A stretch of DNA of 64,000 nucleotides. Source: Candidatus Bilophila faecipullorum. Lineage in GTDB: Bacteria; Desulfobacterota; Desulfovibrionia; Desulfovibrionales; Desulfovibrionaceae. Location: positions 1 through 64,000 of the forward strand of contig CALVEZ010000009.1 in the NCBI GenBank assembly GCA_944326695.1. Reading direction: 5' to 3'. The notes beneath the pieces were generated by a model, which saw only the letters and a program-made list of their open reading frames with translations, had not been told where the DNA came from and ran no database searches. The position numbers were made by a program, and so were the translations under genes. Below, one piece after another: positions 14,587-23,361 of this stretch. The first letter of the stretch is position 1, and every line of letters starts with the position of its first letter.

Positions 14587-17061
14587 TCAGATGGCCGAAT
14601 GTTCGGTACGGTCGATGATGTCGTTCTGCAGGTCGGGGGACATGTCGCAGAAGTAGGCGCTGTACCCGGCCACGCGGACGATGAGGTTACGGTAGCTGTT
14701 GGGGTCCTTCTGGGCGGCCACCAGCGTTTCGCGGTTGACGATGTTGAACTGGAGGTGCCACAGCTTGAGGTCGCACCACGTACGGATGATGTTCATGATC
14801 TTCCGCGTGCCTTCGTCTCCGACCACGCATTTGGGCGAGAGCTTGATGTTCAGCAGGCGGGAGGCCCGGTTGATCATGCCGTAGTTCTTGGAATGATAAT
14901 TCGACAGCAGGACGGCGGTAGGCCCGTTCTGGTCCGCGCCGTGCGAGGCCGAGGAGCCGTCCGAAAGCGGGAAGCCGGCCACGCGGCCATTGGGCGTGGC
15001 GGCGATGATCTTGCCGAAGGGCACGTGCGACGTAATCGGCACGTAGCGGACATCCACATGAACGCCGCGATCCCGGCTGCTCTTCTCGGCTTCCACCTGC
15101 GTGAAACGGTCCACGTCCTTGGCGATGCTGTCGGCGTAGGGATCGTTGTTGCCGTAGCAGGGGGCGCTCTTCAGCATTTCCCGGATGGGCTCGTAGCCCA
15201 CGAAGTTGGCCTTCATCGCTTCAAGGACTTCCTGCATGGTGAGGCGCTTTTCCTCATAGACCAGCTTCTTGATGGCCGCGAGGGAGTCCACCACCGTGCC
15301 GTAGCCGAGGAATTCAAAGTAGGAGTAGTCGACGCCTTCCTCGATCTTTTCGGAATGCAGGTCCTTGTAATACTTCATGCACAGGTCATGCAGGACGGAG
15401 GACAGGGGCGCGGCGAAGTGCTGCGGGCGCAGGCGGTCGACGACGTGCTGCTGCTGGAAGGCCTTGCGCAGCAGGTTGATGTGCTGGGCCTTGTAGGCGT
15501 CGTAGAATTCCTCCCACGTCTTGAAGCTGGTGGGATCGCCGGTTTCAAGGCCGATAAGCTCGTCGCCGTAGTGAAGCAGGCGACCATTGTACATGAGCAT
15601 TTCAATGGCCGAGGCGAAGTTGATGTACACGCAGCCGGAGGTGTAGGTATCGCGGTTGGGCATCCGCGTTTCGGTGCAGCCGGAAATGGCGTAGTCGAGG
15701 GCCTCATTGATCGGGCAGCCCTTGATCGTGTTCAGGAAGACCACTTCCTCGTCGTTGATGAGCTTCGGGAAGCCGGAGCCGTCCTTGACGGTCAGCGCGA
15801 TTTCGTGGAGGAAGCGCTCGGGCGTACGCGAGTGGATGCGGGTCGCGAGGTCGGGATAGTTCAGGGGGAACTCGCGCTTGGACTCAAGGAAGAGATAGGA
15901 AAGCTCGTTGGTGGCGTCCTCGCCTTCCGGCGTCTGGCCGCCGATGGTCACGGCTTCCCAGTGCGCATACCCCTCCTGGAACTCGTTACCCGTGGGGTTG
16001 ATGTAGAGGTCGATGAACTGCGCCATGTCGACCCACATGCACTCAAGGAGTTCCTTCGCTTCCTCGCGGGTCAGCGTGCCTTCCTCAATGTCCTTCTTGT
16101 AGAGAGGATAGAGGTACTGGTCCATACGACCGTTGGAAATGATCGCGCTGGCCTTCTGCTCAAGGCGCGAGAACATCTGTACGAACCACTGGCACTGCAT
16201 GGCTTCCCGGAAGTTACGGGCGGGATAGGCCGGGACGTGCTCGCAGATGTCGGCCATGCGCAGGAGTTCCTGCCTGCGGACCGGATCGGCGGTTTCGGCG
16301 GCGGTGTCGCGGGCAAGCTGCGCGTGGCGCCTGGCCCAGATCATGATCGCGTCGCAGACGATGATCATGGCTTCGAGGAAAGGCTTCTTTTCCCAGAGGT
16401 CCACGGAGTTGGTGAGATCGAGGGCGGCCAGTTTGGACTTGGCCTCGTTCTGGATGTCGATGAAGCCGCGCTGGATGACCTTGCCGTAATCCGGCACCCA
16501 CTGGAGGGCGGAACGGTAGGAGGACGTCTCGCTGACCACGAACTTGGACTTCAGGCCGCGCTCGTCGTCGTAGGTCACGCCGCGGATTTCGGCGGGAAGG
16601 ACCTTGTTCAGATGCTCATGGTAGGTCTTGCCTTCCCAATAGGGGGCGATCTCTTCCATCAGAATCTTCATGTCCTCGGGATCGATGAGGAAGGGGCTTT
16701 TTTCGCGGTTGGGCAGGTCCTGCATGACCTCAATATAGAAGTCGCCGTCGATTTCGGGATAGAGGATGCCGTAGCGCCCGAGCTGGCCCACGCGACCGGC
16801 CAGAAGCTGATCCGGGGTGATGTAGACGGTCATCTTTTCCGCCACGTTCTTGAGGGCCTTGGCCCAGCGCAGGGTCAGCAGCTCGCCTTCGGTCTGGCGC
16901 ATGGACTCCGTAAAATACCGGGCACGCTCAATATCGACGTGGGGGACGGTGAACTGAATGCGATCCAGAATCTTGTAGACCCGTTCGCGGCCTTCACGGT
17001 TGACCTTTTTCTTGCCCTGAAGACGTTCTTCCTGCGGGGAAAGACAAGCGCACTGTGACAT
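14587..17061 (-). CDS. Glycyl-radical enzyme of the C-S (sulfonate) lyase type
   Basis: 824 residues with the catalytic C462-x-E464 ([12 protein letters not shown]) and the glycyl-radical loop RVAGYSAYF with G799. Aligned by a constant six-residue shift to the published isethionate sulfite-lyase IslA (numbers recalled from the structure papers), the sulfonate-contact residues R189, Q193, W374 and R678 are kept as R183, Q187, W368 and R672. F682 is replaced by I676 (RYVPITS instead of RYVPFTS). This points to an anionic sulfonate substrate but a changed pocket, for example for dihydroxypropanesulfonate (HpsG-like) or another compound. The product would be sulfite plus an aldehyde or ketone. 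The start follows AGGAGG. Family call is near certain; the substrate is open. Confidence 0.93.
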   Translation of the reverse strand: MSQCACLSPQEERLQGKKKVNREGRERVYKILDRIQFTVPHVDIERARYFTESMRQTEGELLTLRWAKALKNVAEKMTVYITPDQLLAGRVGQLGRYGILYPEIDGDFYIEVMQDLPNREKSPFLIDPEDMKILMEEIAPYWEGKTYHEHLNKVLPAEIRGVTYDDERGLKSKFVVSETSSYRSALQWVPDYGKVIQRGFIDIQNEAKSKLAALDLTNSVDLWEKKPFLEAMIIVCDAIMIWARRHAQLARDTAAETADPVRRQELLRMADICEHVPAYPARNFREAMQCQWFVQMFSRLEQKASAIISNGRMDQYLYPLYKKDIEEGTLTREEAKELLECMWVDMAQFIDLYINPTGNEFQEGYAHWEAVTIGGQTPEGEDATNELSYLFLESKREFPLNYPDLATRIHSRTPERFLHEIALTVKDGSGFPKLINDEEVVFLNTIKGCPINEALDYAISGCTETRMPNRDTYTSGCVYINFASAIEMLMYNGRLLHYGDELIGLETGDPTSFKTWEEFYDAYKAQHINLLRKAFQQQHVVDRLRPQHFAAPLSSVLHDLCMKYYKDLHSEKIEEGVDYSYFEFLGYGTVVDSLAAIKKLVYEEKRLTMQEVLEAMKANFVGYEPIREMLKSAPCYGNNDPYADSIAKDVDRFTQVEAEKSSRDRGVHVDVRYVPITSHVPFGKIIAATPNGRVAGFPLSDGSSASHGADQNGPTAVLLSNYHSKNYGMINRASRLLNIKLSPKCVVGDEGTRKIMNIIRTWCDLKLWHLQFNIVNRETLVAAQKDPNSYRNLIVRVAGYSAYFCDMSPDLQNDIIDRTEHSAI

Positions 17062-17135
17062 GGAGAGCCTCCTGAAAGGATGGTGTTTATCTTGACGTTC
17101 TCGTTGATGGCATCAAGTTTGTGCCTCTCTCCAAA

Positions 17136-17150
17136 GCATCATGCGTGCCA
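17136..17150 (-). promoter_or_regulatory. Sigma54 (-24/-12) promoter of the glycyl-radical enzyme gene
   Basis: On the minus strand TGGCAC-N5-ATGC matches the sigma54 consensus except for A in place of T in the -12 box; the essential GG and GC pairs are present. It lies 75 bases upstream of the ATG. Confidence 0.8.
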
Positions 17151-17232
17151 GATGGAATAATCCATTGAAAAGACAGAAGAAAAAAGCCGCCTTTTCCGAA
17201 GAGCGGCGGCGGTACGGGGCAAAGCTCACCTG

Positions 17233-17244
17233 TGCAATTTTGCA
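17233..17244. promoter_or_regulatory. Upstream activator site TGCAATTTTGCA
   Basis: TGCA-N4-TGCA dyad in TGTGCAATTTTGCAATA, about 85 bp upstream of the -24 box. Same consensus as the sites at 13198, 13275 and 17293. Confidence 0.75.
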
Positions 17245-17292
17245 ATAGTATTGTCCTAACTCTTTCAATTCATAGCTGTTTTATAAAATATG

Positions 17293-17304
17293 TGCATTTC
17301 TGCA
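17293..17304. promoter_or_regulatory. Upstream activator site TGCATTTCTGCA
   Basis: TGCA-N4-TGCA dyad inside TGTGCATTTCTGCAAT, identical over 16 bases (inverted) to the site upstream of the amidohydrolase-dctPQM operon. About 145 bp upstream of the -24 box. Confidence 0.78.
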
Positions 17305-17398
17305 ATGCGAAAAAATGCACATGCGGCCCGTACCACTCACCTGCTCTGCCCGGCGAGGCGGCAAAAGAAAAACTTTTTCTTCCTCAGCCCCCGGCGGC

Positions 17399-17427
17399 TT
17401 GACAGGAAAGGCGATTCTGTCTAGACA
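17399..17427 (+). promoter_or_regulatory. Sigma70 promoter of tRNA-Glu
   Basis: TTGACA and TAGACA are separated by 17 bases; the predicted start falls about 10 bases before the mature tRNA end. Confidence 0.75.
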
Positions 17428-17443
17428 GAAAAACGCACATTAC

Positions 17444-17519
17444 GTCACCATCGTCTATCCGGTTAGGACGGCGGCCTCTCACGTCGCTAAGAGGGGTTCA
17501 AATCCCCTTGGTGACGCCA
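17444..17519 (+). tRNA. tRNA-Glu (anticodon CTC)
   Basis: 76 nt including an encoded CCA. The acceptor stem GTCACCA pairs with TGGTGAC and the discriminator base is G. The anticodon loop CTCTCAC gives CTC, and the T arm GAGGGGTTCAAATCCCCTT is standard. It is flanked by its own promoter and terminator. Confidence 0.96.
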
Positions 17520-17531
17520 GCGCACGCACAG

Positions 17532-17558
17532 GGCCGCATCGCAAGATGCGGCCTTTTT
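17532..17558 (+). terminator. Terminator of tRNA-Glu
   Basis: The 9-bp stem GGCCGCATC/GATGCGGCC has a GCAA tetraloop and is followed by TTTTT. Confidence 0.93.
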
Positions 17559-17577
17559 GTGTGTCCGCCTCTCTTTC

Positions 17578-17613
17578 AGAAGAAGAAGAAGAAGAAGAAG
17601 AAGAAGAAGAAGA
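17578..17613. repeat. (AGA)12 trinucleotide tract
   Basis: Twelve perfect AGA units between the tRNA terminator and the second MITE-like element, in non-coding DNA. Confidence 0.95.
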
Positions 17614-17633
17614 TAGCTCAGCCTATTGCACAA

Positions 17634-17791
17634 GGCTCTGTCCTAGCCATCAATTGCTAGAGCTCCTCTGTGATTTCAGAGGAATGCGGATAAGCGTTTT
17701 TGCCTTGTGGAGCCCGCTGCCTTAACAGGGTTGAAAACGTTTGAAATTCCGGTGGGCTCAGCAACCGTCAATCATTTCCTGTGACAGAGCC
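17634..17791. repeat. 158-bp MITE-like element, copy 2
   Basis: Exactly the same length as copy 1 (4740-4897). The ends are GGCTCTGTC and GACAGAGCC, perfect 9-bp terminal inverted repeats. The interior shares blocks such as TGCCTTGTGGAGCC, GTTGAAAAC and TCAATCATTTCCT. No open frame of note. It lies downstream of a tRNA gene. The parent insertion sequence is not in the window, and no clear target-site duplication is visible. Confidence 0.8.
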
Positions 17792-17920
17792 TTAGAGCCC
17801 GGCGGCGGGGAACTGTTCCGGGCTTTTGTCATGCACCAAGGGCGCTTCGGGGCCATCGTCCTCTGCGCCGGAATGCTCCTCAGCGGCAAGGGGGCAGGAC
17901 CAAGGCGAAGCGGCAACGGC

Positions 17921-18415
17921 TCACAGACGCACGAAGGAAACCCGGTTTCCGTGCGCCCGGATCAGCGCTTCCAAATCCGCGAAGGCCAGAAAAACGGTGG
18001 CCCGGTTGTCCCCGGGATGGACGCCGAGAACGGGCTTTTCGGTCAGCCCGGCCTCAAAGAGGACCTCCACGGCGCGCTCCTCGTCGTTGAGCACGCCGAG
18101 CGGGGTGACCGCTCCCTTTTCCAGCTTGAGGAAACGCGCCAGCCGTTCCTCCGAAGCGAAAGACAGGGCCGACGTGCCGAGGAGCGCCCGCAAAGCCCGC
18201 AGGTCCACGGCGCAATCCTTGCCCGCCACGAGCAGGAAATGCCGCCGCCCTCTGGCGTCGCGGAGAAAAAGATTCTTCGGGATGGTGTCCCCGTCGTCCA
18301 GATGCAGCCTTTCCATCGCCTGAACGGTGTGGACGGCCTCGTGCTCAACCATCCGGTAAGGGATGCCCGCCGCGTCCAGCGCGCGGAGCATGGCCTCGCG
18401 GTTGCCTTCCGGCAT
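17921..18415 (-). CDS. YbaK/ProX-type aminoacyl-tRNA deacylase
   Basis: 164 residues of the single-domain YbaK/PrdX fold: MLRALDAAGIPYRMVEHEA, the lysine region TIPKNLFLRD, and GVLNDEERAVEVLFEAGLT. The pattern best fits the ProX/PrdX group that hydrolyses mischarged prolyl-tRNA (for example Ala-tRNA-Pro) in trans. The ATG at 18415 is chosen because AGGAGG lies nine bases upstream. It is the gene after infA on the same strand, with a terminator between. Its exact tRNA specificity cannot be read from the sequence. Confidence 0.85.
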   Translation of the reverse strand: MPEGNREAMLRALDAAGIPYRMVEHEAVHTVQAMERLHLDDGDTIPKNLFLRDARGRRHFLLVAGKDCAVDLRALRALLGTSALSFASEERLARFLKLEKGAVTPLGVLNDEERAVEVLFEAGLTEKPVLGVHPGDNRATVFLAFADLEALIRAHGNRVSFVRL

Positions 18416-18446
18416 AGCCTGCCTCCTGTCGCGGCCCCAAATACGA

Positions 18447-18476
18447 AAACCCCGCACTACGGAGTATTGCGGGGGA
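18447..18476 (-). terminator. Terminator after infA
   Basis: Imperfect stem with CCCCGCA and TGCGGGG arms (18451-18457, 18469-18475), followed on the minus strand by GTTTTCG, between infA and the deacylase gene. Confidence 0.7.
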
Positions 18477-18498
18477 AAAACGGTCCGGTCGGCGGGCC

Positions 18499-18717
18499 TT
18501 ACTTCATGCGGTAGGTGATGCGCCCACGGGTGAGGTCATAGGGAGAAAGCTCCACCTTGACCCGGTCGCCCGGAAGGATACGGATATAAAACTTGCGCAT
18601 CTTGCCGGAAATATGCGCCAATACGGTATGCCCGTTTTCGAGCTCGACCTGAAACATCGCATTGGGCAACGCTTCCTGAACCACGCCGTCCACTTCAATG
18701 GCATCTTCTTTCGCCAT
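18499..18717 (-). CDS. infA: Translation initiation factor IF-1
   Basis: 72 residues, full length, single S1/OB-fold domain: [20 protein letters not shown], then [20 protein letters not shown] and a C-terminal [11 protein letters not shown], as in all bacterial IF-1 proteins. It binds the ribosomal A site during initiation. The ATG at 18717 follows GAGGGGG. It stands apart from the ribosomal protein clusters where infA often lies, and ends in its own terminator. Confidence 0.97.
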   Translation of the reverse strand: MAKEDAIEVDGVVQEALPNAMFQVELENGHTVLAHISGKMRKFYIRILPGDRVKVELSPYDLTRGRITYRMK

Positions 18718-19032
18718 GGAACCCCCTCACGAATGGAGAATGTATGTCCACGCCCTTCTTGCACAAGGCCGTTGGATTCAATATCTTTTTACCATGCCTT
18801 GAAAAATCTTCCTTGTCAACCCGCGTCTGCGGGCGAAAACCCCGCGCGAAGAGGGGGAAACGCGCTGATCGTGTGCCCCGTCTTCGGGCTGTTCAGAAAG
18901 CCGCACGCGAAACAGGGAAACGGCGATGGCCCGGAACCTTGGCGGCGAGCCCCCGCAAGGGCAGGTTTGCGAGCCTGAGGGCCTTTGCCGGCAACGCCGC
19001 CCTTTTCCTGGAAAGGCCCTCCCCCACCGCTC

Positions 19033-19818
19033 CTACGCCTTCACCGGCCTCCAGAGCAGCCACATCCCGACCGCCAGCAGGGGCACGCACAAAAGCTGGC
19101 CCATCGTCAACCAGCCGAACGCCAGATAACCGAGCTGCGGGTCGGGCTGGCGCACGAATTCCACGGCAAAGCGGAAGATGCCGTACAGCAGGGCGAAAAG
19201 GCCGGACACCCGGCCCGTCGGACGGATTTTCGACGAGTAGACCCACAGCACGGCAAAAAGCACGAGGCCCTCAAGCCCGGCCTCGTAAAGCTGGGAAGGA
19301 TGGCGCGGCAGAGGGCCGCCCGTGGGAAAGACCATCCCCAGCGGACCATCCGTCACGCCGCCCCACAGTTCCCCGTTGATGAAATTGCCGATGCGCCCGA
19401 AAAAGAGCCCCGGCGGAACGAGGGGAGCTACGAAATCCACCACGTCGAAAAAGCGTTTCCCCTCCCGGCGACTCCACCACCAGATCATGGCCAGCACGCC
19501 GAGCAGTCCGCCGTGGAAGGACATGCCCCCATTCCATATTTTGAATATTTCCGTGGGCTGTTCCAGATAGGCGGGCAGATCATAAAAAAGCACATAGCCC
19601 AGACGCCCGCCCGCAACCACGCCGAGCATGATCCACGTGAGCAGATCGTCGGCCTTCTGCGCGTTCCAGCCCGCCGCGATCCACGCCGGGCGCGAGGCGC
19701 GCCAACGGGCCAGCCCCCACCCCGCAAGGAAGGCGAAAAGATACATGAGCCCGTACCAGTGCACCTGCACCGGGCCGAGGGAAAAGGCCACCGGACTGAT
19801 GTTCGGATAGGTCAGCAT
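19033..19818 (-). CDS. lgt: Prolipoprotein diacylglyceryl transferase
   Basis: 261 residues with seven membrane helices. The Lgt signature [13 protein letters not shown] and the HGG motif ([12 protein letters not shown]) are present, along with the arginine-containing [13 protein letters not shown] and [12 protein letters not shown]. It transfers diacylglycerol from phosphatidylglycerol to the lipobox cysteine of lipoproteins in the inner membrane. The ATG at 19818 follows GGGGGAG; a longer frame upstream is not used. It overlaps the end of the cmk-moaC gene by seven bases, so the two are translationally linked. Confidence 0.95.
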   Translation of the reverse strand: MLTYPNISPVAFSLGPVQVHWYGLMYLFAFLAGWGLARWRASRPAWIAAGWNAQKADDLLTWIMLGVVAGGRLGYVLFYDLPAYLEQPTEIFKIWNGGMSFHGGLLGVLAMIWWWSRREGKRFFDVVDFVAPLVPPGLFFGRIGNFINGELWGGVTDGPLGMVFPTGGPLPRHPSQLYEAGLEGLVLFAVLWVYSSKIRPTGRVSGLFALLYGIFRFAVEFVRQPDPQLGYLAFGWLTMGQLLCVPLLAVGMWLLWRPVKA

Positions 19819-21029
19819 GAAGTCTCCCCCGCGTCTTCGCGGCGGAAGGTCCCGGTACGGCCCCCGGATTTGTACACGAGGCGCACGTCGCGGATGATCA
19901 TATCCTTCTGTACGGCCTTGCACATGTCGTAGATGGTGGCCGCTGCGGTCTGCGCCGCGATGATGGCCTCCATCTCTACGCCCGTGCGGTCGTTCGTGCG
20001 CGTTTCCGCCTCAATGAGCACGGCGGGCGGCTCGTCGCGCACTTCAAAGCGCACGTCGGCATAGGTCAGGGGCACGGGATGGCACAAGGGGATCAGCTCC
20101 GCCGTGCGCTTGGCCGCCATGATGCCCGCCACCTGCGCCGTCACCAGCACGTCGCCCTTGGGCAGCGCGTGCCGCTTGAGCAGATCAAGGGTATGCGCGT
20201 TCATCTCCACCGCGCCGCGCACGATGGCGACGCGCCGGGTCACGTTCTTCTCCCCCACGTCCACCATGCCGATGGCCCCGTCCGCGCCCATATGGGAAAA
20301 AGCGGCGTCGCGTTCCCCGGCCTTTGACGTTTGCGGACAGCGGACCTCTTCCAGAATGCGTTCCGCAGGCTGCGCTACGGCGTCCACCAGCACCCGGAGC
20401 ACTCCCTCCACGTCAAGATCGGAGGTGTCGACGATGAGGGCGTCCGGTGCGGGCTTCAACGGCGCGACCGCCCGATTGCGGTCCATGTCGTCGCGCTGGC
20501 GGATCATCTCGGTGATCTGCGCGAGATCGGCCTTTTCACCCCGCGCCTCCAGTTCCCGGAAACGCCGCAGGCCCCGCACTTCGGGCCGCGCGTCGAGGAA
20601 AAACTTGAAGCGCGCCGCGGGAAAGACCACCGTGCCCATGTCCCGGCCCTCCGCCACCAGCGAGGTGGACTCGCCAAGCGCGCGCTGCGCCGACTTCAAG
20701 GCGTCGCGGACGATGGGGGAGGTGGCCAGCCGGGAGGCGAGCCGCCCGACCTCTTCCGTGCGGATTTCGTCGCCCACGGGCTCGCCGTTGCACAAAAGCA
20801 CACTCTTCTCGCCCGCCCCTTCCAGACGGAACCGGAAGCCCCGGCAGCGTTCCCGCAGTTCCTCGTCGGGCAGCTTTGCCGCGTCCGGGCCAAGACGCAG
20901 GGCCAGCGTACGGAACATGGCCCCCGTGTCGAGATAGGCGATGTGGAGGATGGAGGCCACCTGCTTGGCGAGCGTCGACTTGCCGACCCCGGCGGGGCCG
21001 TCCAGCGTGATGATGGGCAGATATTTCAT
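19812..21029 (-). CDS. cmk/moaC: Cytidylate kinase-MoaC fusion protein
   Basis: 405 residues in one frame. Residues 1-225 are a complete cytidylate kinase: Walker [10 protein letters not shown] (11-19), DTGAMFR (34-40), the NMP lid [11 protein letters not shown] (127-137) and RQRDDMDR (178-185). After a linker of about 20 residues, residues 246-395 are a complete Moa[15 protein letters not shown] (255-268), [18 protein letters not shown] (291-308), LCHP with H317, VEMEAI with E352 and E354, and D368/K371. Cmk phosphorylates CMP/dCMP; MoaC makes cyclic pyranopterin monophosphate from the GTP-derived cyclic intermediate in molybdenum or tungsten cofactor synthesis. The two normally sit on separate genes. 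Both halves look functional. It lies between hisC (2 bp) and lgt (overlap), as an operon. Confidence 0.93.
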   Translation of the reverse strand: MKYLPIITLDGPAGVGKSTLAKQVASILHIAYLDTGAMFRTLALRLGPDAAKLPDEELRERCRGFRFRLEGAGEKSVLLCNGEPVGDEIRTEEVGRLASRLATSPIVRDALKSAQRALGESTSLVAEGRDMGTVVFPAARFKFFLDARPEVRGLRRFRELEARGEKADLAQITEMIRQRDDMDRNRAVAPLKPAPDALIVDTSDLDVEGVLRVLVDAVAQPAERILEEVRCPQTSKAGERDAAFSHMGADGAIGMVDVGEKNVTRRVAIVRGAVEMNAHTLDLLKRHALPKGDVLVTAQVAGIMAAKRTAELIPLCHPVPLTYADVRFEVRDEPPAVLIEAETRTNDRTGVEMEAIIAAQTAAATIYDMCKAVQKDMIIRDVRLVYKSGGRTGTFRREDAGETSC

Positions 21030-21031
21030 GA

Positions 21032-22135
21032 TTACAGCAGTTCCCGCATGGCGTTGATCAAAAGGGTGTTTTCCTCCGCCGTCCCCACCGACACGCGCAG
21101 GTGGCGAGGCAGGCCATAGCTCGTGAGCGGGCGCAGGATGAAGCCGCGCCGCAAGAGGCCCTCGAAGAGCCCCGCCGCATCCGGCGCGCCCGCCGGAACC
21201 TCGAACATGAGGAAATTGGACTGGGAGGGATAGACACGGCAGCCGAGCCGTTCCAGTTCTCCGGCAAGGTAACCCCGGCCCTCGCGCACTACGCGCAGGG
21301 TTTCGTCATGAAAGGCCGTATCCTCAAGGGCGGCGATGCCCGCTTCCTCGGCCATGAGGTTGACCGAGAAAGGCAAACGCACGCGCCACATATGATCGGC
21401 GAGTTCCTCGGGCATGATCGCGTAGCCGAGGCGCAGCCCGGCCATGCCGAAGCTTTTGGAGAAGGTGCGCGAAACGATCAGGTTGGGGAATTCGTCCAGA
21501 CGCGGCAGCAACGAATGGGCGCTCTCGTCGTCCGTAAAGTCCATATAGGCTTCGTCCACCACCAGCAGGCAGCCTTCCGGCAAAGCCCGGGCCAGCCGTT
21601 CCAGTTCCGCCGCCGACGCGGTATGTCCGGAGGGATTGTCCGGGGTGGTCACAAAAACGAGCGAGGTCTTGTCGTCCACCAGCTCAAGCAGGCGATCCCA
21701 CGGGAAGGAAAAATCGGGATTCACGTCCGCCTGCCGCAACTCGACCCCGCACAGGGCCGCCTGCGTGGTGTAGATGCCGAAACAGGGCCGGAAGGCCACG
21801 GCGTTGTTGACGCCCGGTTCGGCACAGACGCGGAACAGGAGATCGATGACCTCGTCCGAGCCGTTCCCGACCACAATCCGGGACGGCGACACGCCATGGT
21901 AGGCGGCCAGCGCCTTCACCAGACGCGGATTGCCAGCCTGCGGATAGCGGAAGGCCAGCCCCGCATGGCTTTCCAGCACCCGGCGGACAAGCGGGGACGT
22001 GCCGAGGGGATTCTCGTTGCTCGCCATCTTGATGACGCGGGCAAGGCCGTATTTGTCGCGGATTTCGTCAATGGAAAGGCCGGCGGTGTAGGGTTTGAAG
22101 GCCCGGACCAGCGAACGCATGGGGATGGAAGACAT
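21032..22135 (-). CDS. hisC: Histidinol-phosphate aminotransferase
   Basis: 367 residues, class I/II PLP aminotransferase. The PLP-lysine segment is SRTFSKSFGMAGLRLGY; also present are ASNENPLGTSPLVRRVLESH near the N-terminus, GNGSDEVIDLLFR, and TPDNPSGHTAS. It transfers amino groups between imidazole acetol phosphate and glutamate in histidine synthesis; some family members also accept aromatic amino acids. The ATG at 22135 is chosen over one 33 bases upstream because AAGGAA sits in front of it. It leads the hisC-cmk/moaC-lgt operon. Confidence 0.93.
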   Translation of the reverse strand: MSSIPMRSLVRAFKPYTAGLSIDEIRDKYGLARVIKMASNENPLGTSPLVRRVLESHAGLAFRYPQAGNPRLVKALAAYHGVSPSRIVVGNGSDEVIDLLFRVCAEPGVNNAVAFRPCFGIYTTQAALCGVELRQADVNPDFSFPWDRLLELVDDKTSLVFVTTPDNPSGHTASAAELERLARALPEGCLLVVDEAYMDFTDDESAHSLLPRLDEFPNLIVSRTFSKSFGMAGLRLGYAIMPEELADHMWRVRLPFSVNLMAEEAGIAALEDTAFHDETLRVVREGRGYLAGELERLGCRVYPSQSNFLMFEVPAGAPDAAGLFEGLLRRGFILRPLTSYGLPRHLRVSVGTAEENTLLINAMRELL

Positions 22136-22483
22136 GGCATGTTCCTTCTGAAGTGGCAAAGGACTCAAGTTTCCTTTTTTCCGCCCCCATCGTCAAGCGG
22201 ACGCCTGCCCGGAAGAAAGAAGAAGCGGAACAAGGACAAAGAGCCCCTCTCTCCCCGCAGAAGGACGGCGGCACGCCATCCCTTCCCTTGCGGCGGACGG
22301 CGGGCTCACCGGGAATCCGGGAAAATGCGAACAAAAGGAAGGCGGAGCCTTTCCCTCACTCCCGGCCTTCGGGCTATTTCTCCTTCTTTTCCGGCCCATC
22401 CCGGAGAGGCAAAGGGTGGAGACGGCGATAGGAAAAGACCCGGGCCCGTTCCACATAGGGCCTTGCCTCCCGGACGGACCATA
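22136..22483. other. Gene-free stretch upstream of hisC
   Basis: About 350 bases containing the hisC promoter region on the minus strand. No gene, RNA or clear operator was seen. Confidence 0.5.
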
Positions 22484-22514
22484 CAAAAAAACCGGGAACG
22501 TCGGCGTTCCCGGT
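22484..22514 (-). terminator. Terminator after hsp20
   Basis: The stem ACCGGGAACG/CGTTCCCGGT is followed on the minus strand by TTTTTT. A second GC-rich hairpin lies closer to the gene at about 22530-22562. Confidence 0.9.
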
Positions 22515-22650
22515 TTCTGTAAAAGGCCCCGGCACCCTGGAGGAAAGCGCCGGGGCAGGGCCGCAAGCATGACATCATATATTTTCCGGCTGGGGAAAGC
22601 TTCTGCCCTTTGCCGGGTAAAGGAGCCTGTACGCAAGGCCCCTGTCGCGG

Positions 22651-23199
22651 TTACTCGTTGTTGATCTCAATCTTGCGGGCAACGGGCTTTTCCGGTTCCT
22701 TGCGGGGAATTTCGATGCACAGGACGCCGTCCTTATGAGTAGCCTTGATCTTGTCCACTTCGGCGTCCTCCGGCAGGGACAGGGCCCGGCGGAAGGAACC
22801 ATAGGAGCGCTCCATACGGTAATAGCCCTTCTTCTCGTCCTTGTCCTCGCTTTCGTCCTTCTTTTCGCCTTCGACGACGAGCATATTGTCGCGCACTTCG
22901 ATGGAAACCTTATCCTGCGGCACACCGGGCAGCTCGACCGTGGCCTTGTACTCCGTATCGGTGACGGCCACGTCCATATGCGGGACCAGCATTTCCGGGC
23001 CCTTTTCCCCGGAACGGGGGCTTGCGCCCATAAAGGTGCTCCACGGCGAGAAGAAACCGCCGAAGAAGTCACCGAAAATTCTGTCGATTTCGTTATGAAG
23101 CTGATCAACCGGCGTAAACGCGGCGTGCTGCTGCGCGGGAGCGGCATTATGATGAGCGGGAGCGTTGTTGGCATTGGCGGAAGTACGATTGGTGTCCAT
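22651..23199 (-). CDS. Small heat-shock protein (Hsp20/alpha-crystallin)
   Basis: 182 residues. A variable, Asn/Ala/His-rich N-terminal tail (about 1-70, with AHHNAAPAQQHAAF) is followed by an alpha-crystallin domain (about 75-170): MDVAVTDTEYKATVELPGVP, then IEVRDNMLVVEGEKK and SFRRALSLPEDAEVDKIKAT, ending in the oligomer-anchoring RKIEI. It acts as an ATP-independent holdase in the cytoplasm. The start follows GGAGG. The long A/T-rich leader carries inverted repeats (see 23272-23310) that may be regulatory. Confidence 0.95.
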   Translation of the reverse strand: MDTNRTSANANNAPAHHNAAPAQQHAAFTPVDQLHNEIDRIFGDFFGGFFSPWSTFMGASPRSGEKGPEMLVPHMDVAVTDTEYKATVELPGVPQDKVSIEVRDNMLVVEGEKKDESEDKDEKKGYYRMERSYGSFRRALSLPEDAEVDKIKATHKDGVLCIEIPRKEPEKPVARKIEINNE

Positions 23200-23271
23200 A
23201 GAAAACCTCCTGTGGATAACTTTTGTAACACACAGATAATACGCATCTATTCAACGTCAATGTCTGTGTAT

Positions 23272-23310
23272 AAAAATCATGAAAACTCCGCAAAAGTTCT
23301 CATGATTTTT
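23272..23310. promoter_or_regulatory. Inverted repeat between hsp20 and the FMN riboswitch
   Basis: The arms AAAAATCATGA and TCATGATTTTT (11 bp, perfect) are separated by 17 bases. It could be a heat-shock operator for hsp20 or simply an insulating bidirectional hairpin between divergent transcripts. Confidence 0.5.
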
Positions 23311-23325
23311 CTCCCATGAAGGCGT

Positions 23326-23354
23326 TTGACAAGCGCCTGGCGTCTCTCTACAGT
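23326..23354 (+). promoter_or_regulatory. Sigma70 promoter of ribB
   Basis: TTGACA and TACAGT are separated by 17 bases, directly upstream of the FMN riboswitch. Confidence 0.8.
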
Positions 23355-23361
23355 GTACGGC

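Noticed and set aside
13255..17058. Very long open frame of about 1270 codons antisense to the activase and glycyl-radical enzyme genes
   Set aside because: It is the complementary shadow of well-supported genes, has no family motifs, and arises from high GC at third codon positions. The same holds for long antisense frames over the M16 peptidase (25206-28919), dctM (9047-10363) and the YgiQ gene (38546-40603).
17634..17791. Insertion sequence with transposase
   Set aside because: The element is only 158 bp with no coding frame; it is better described as a non-autonomous repeat.
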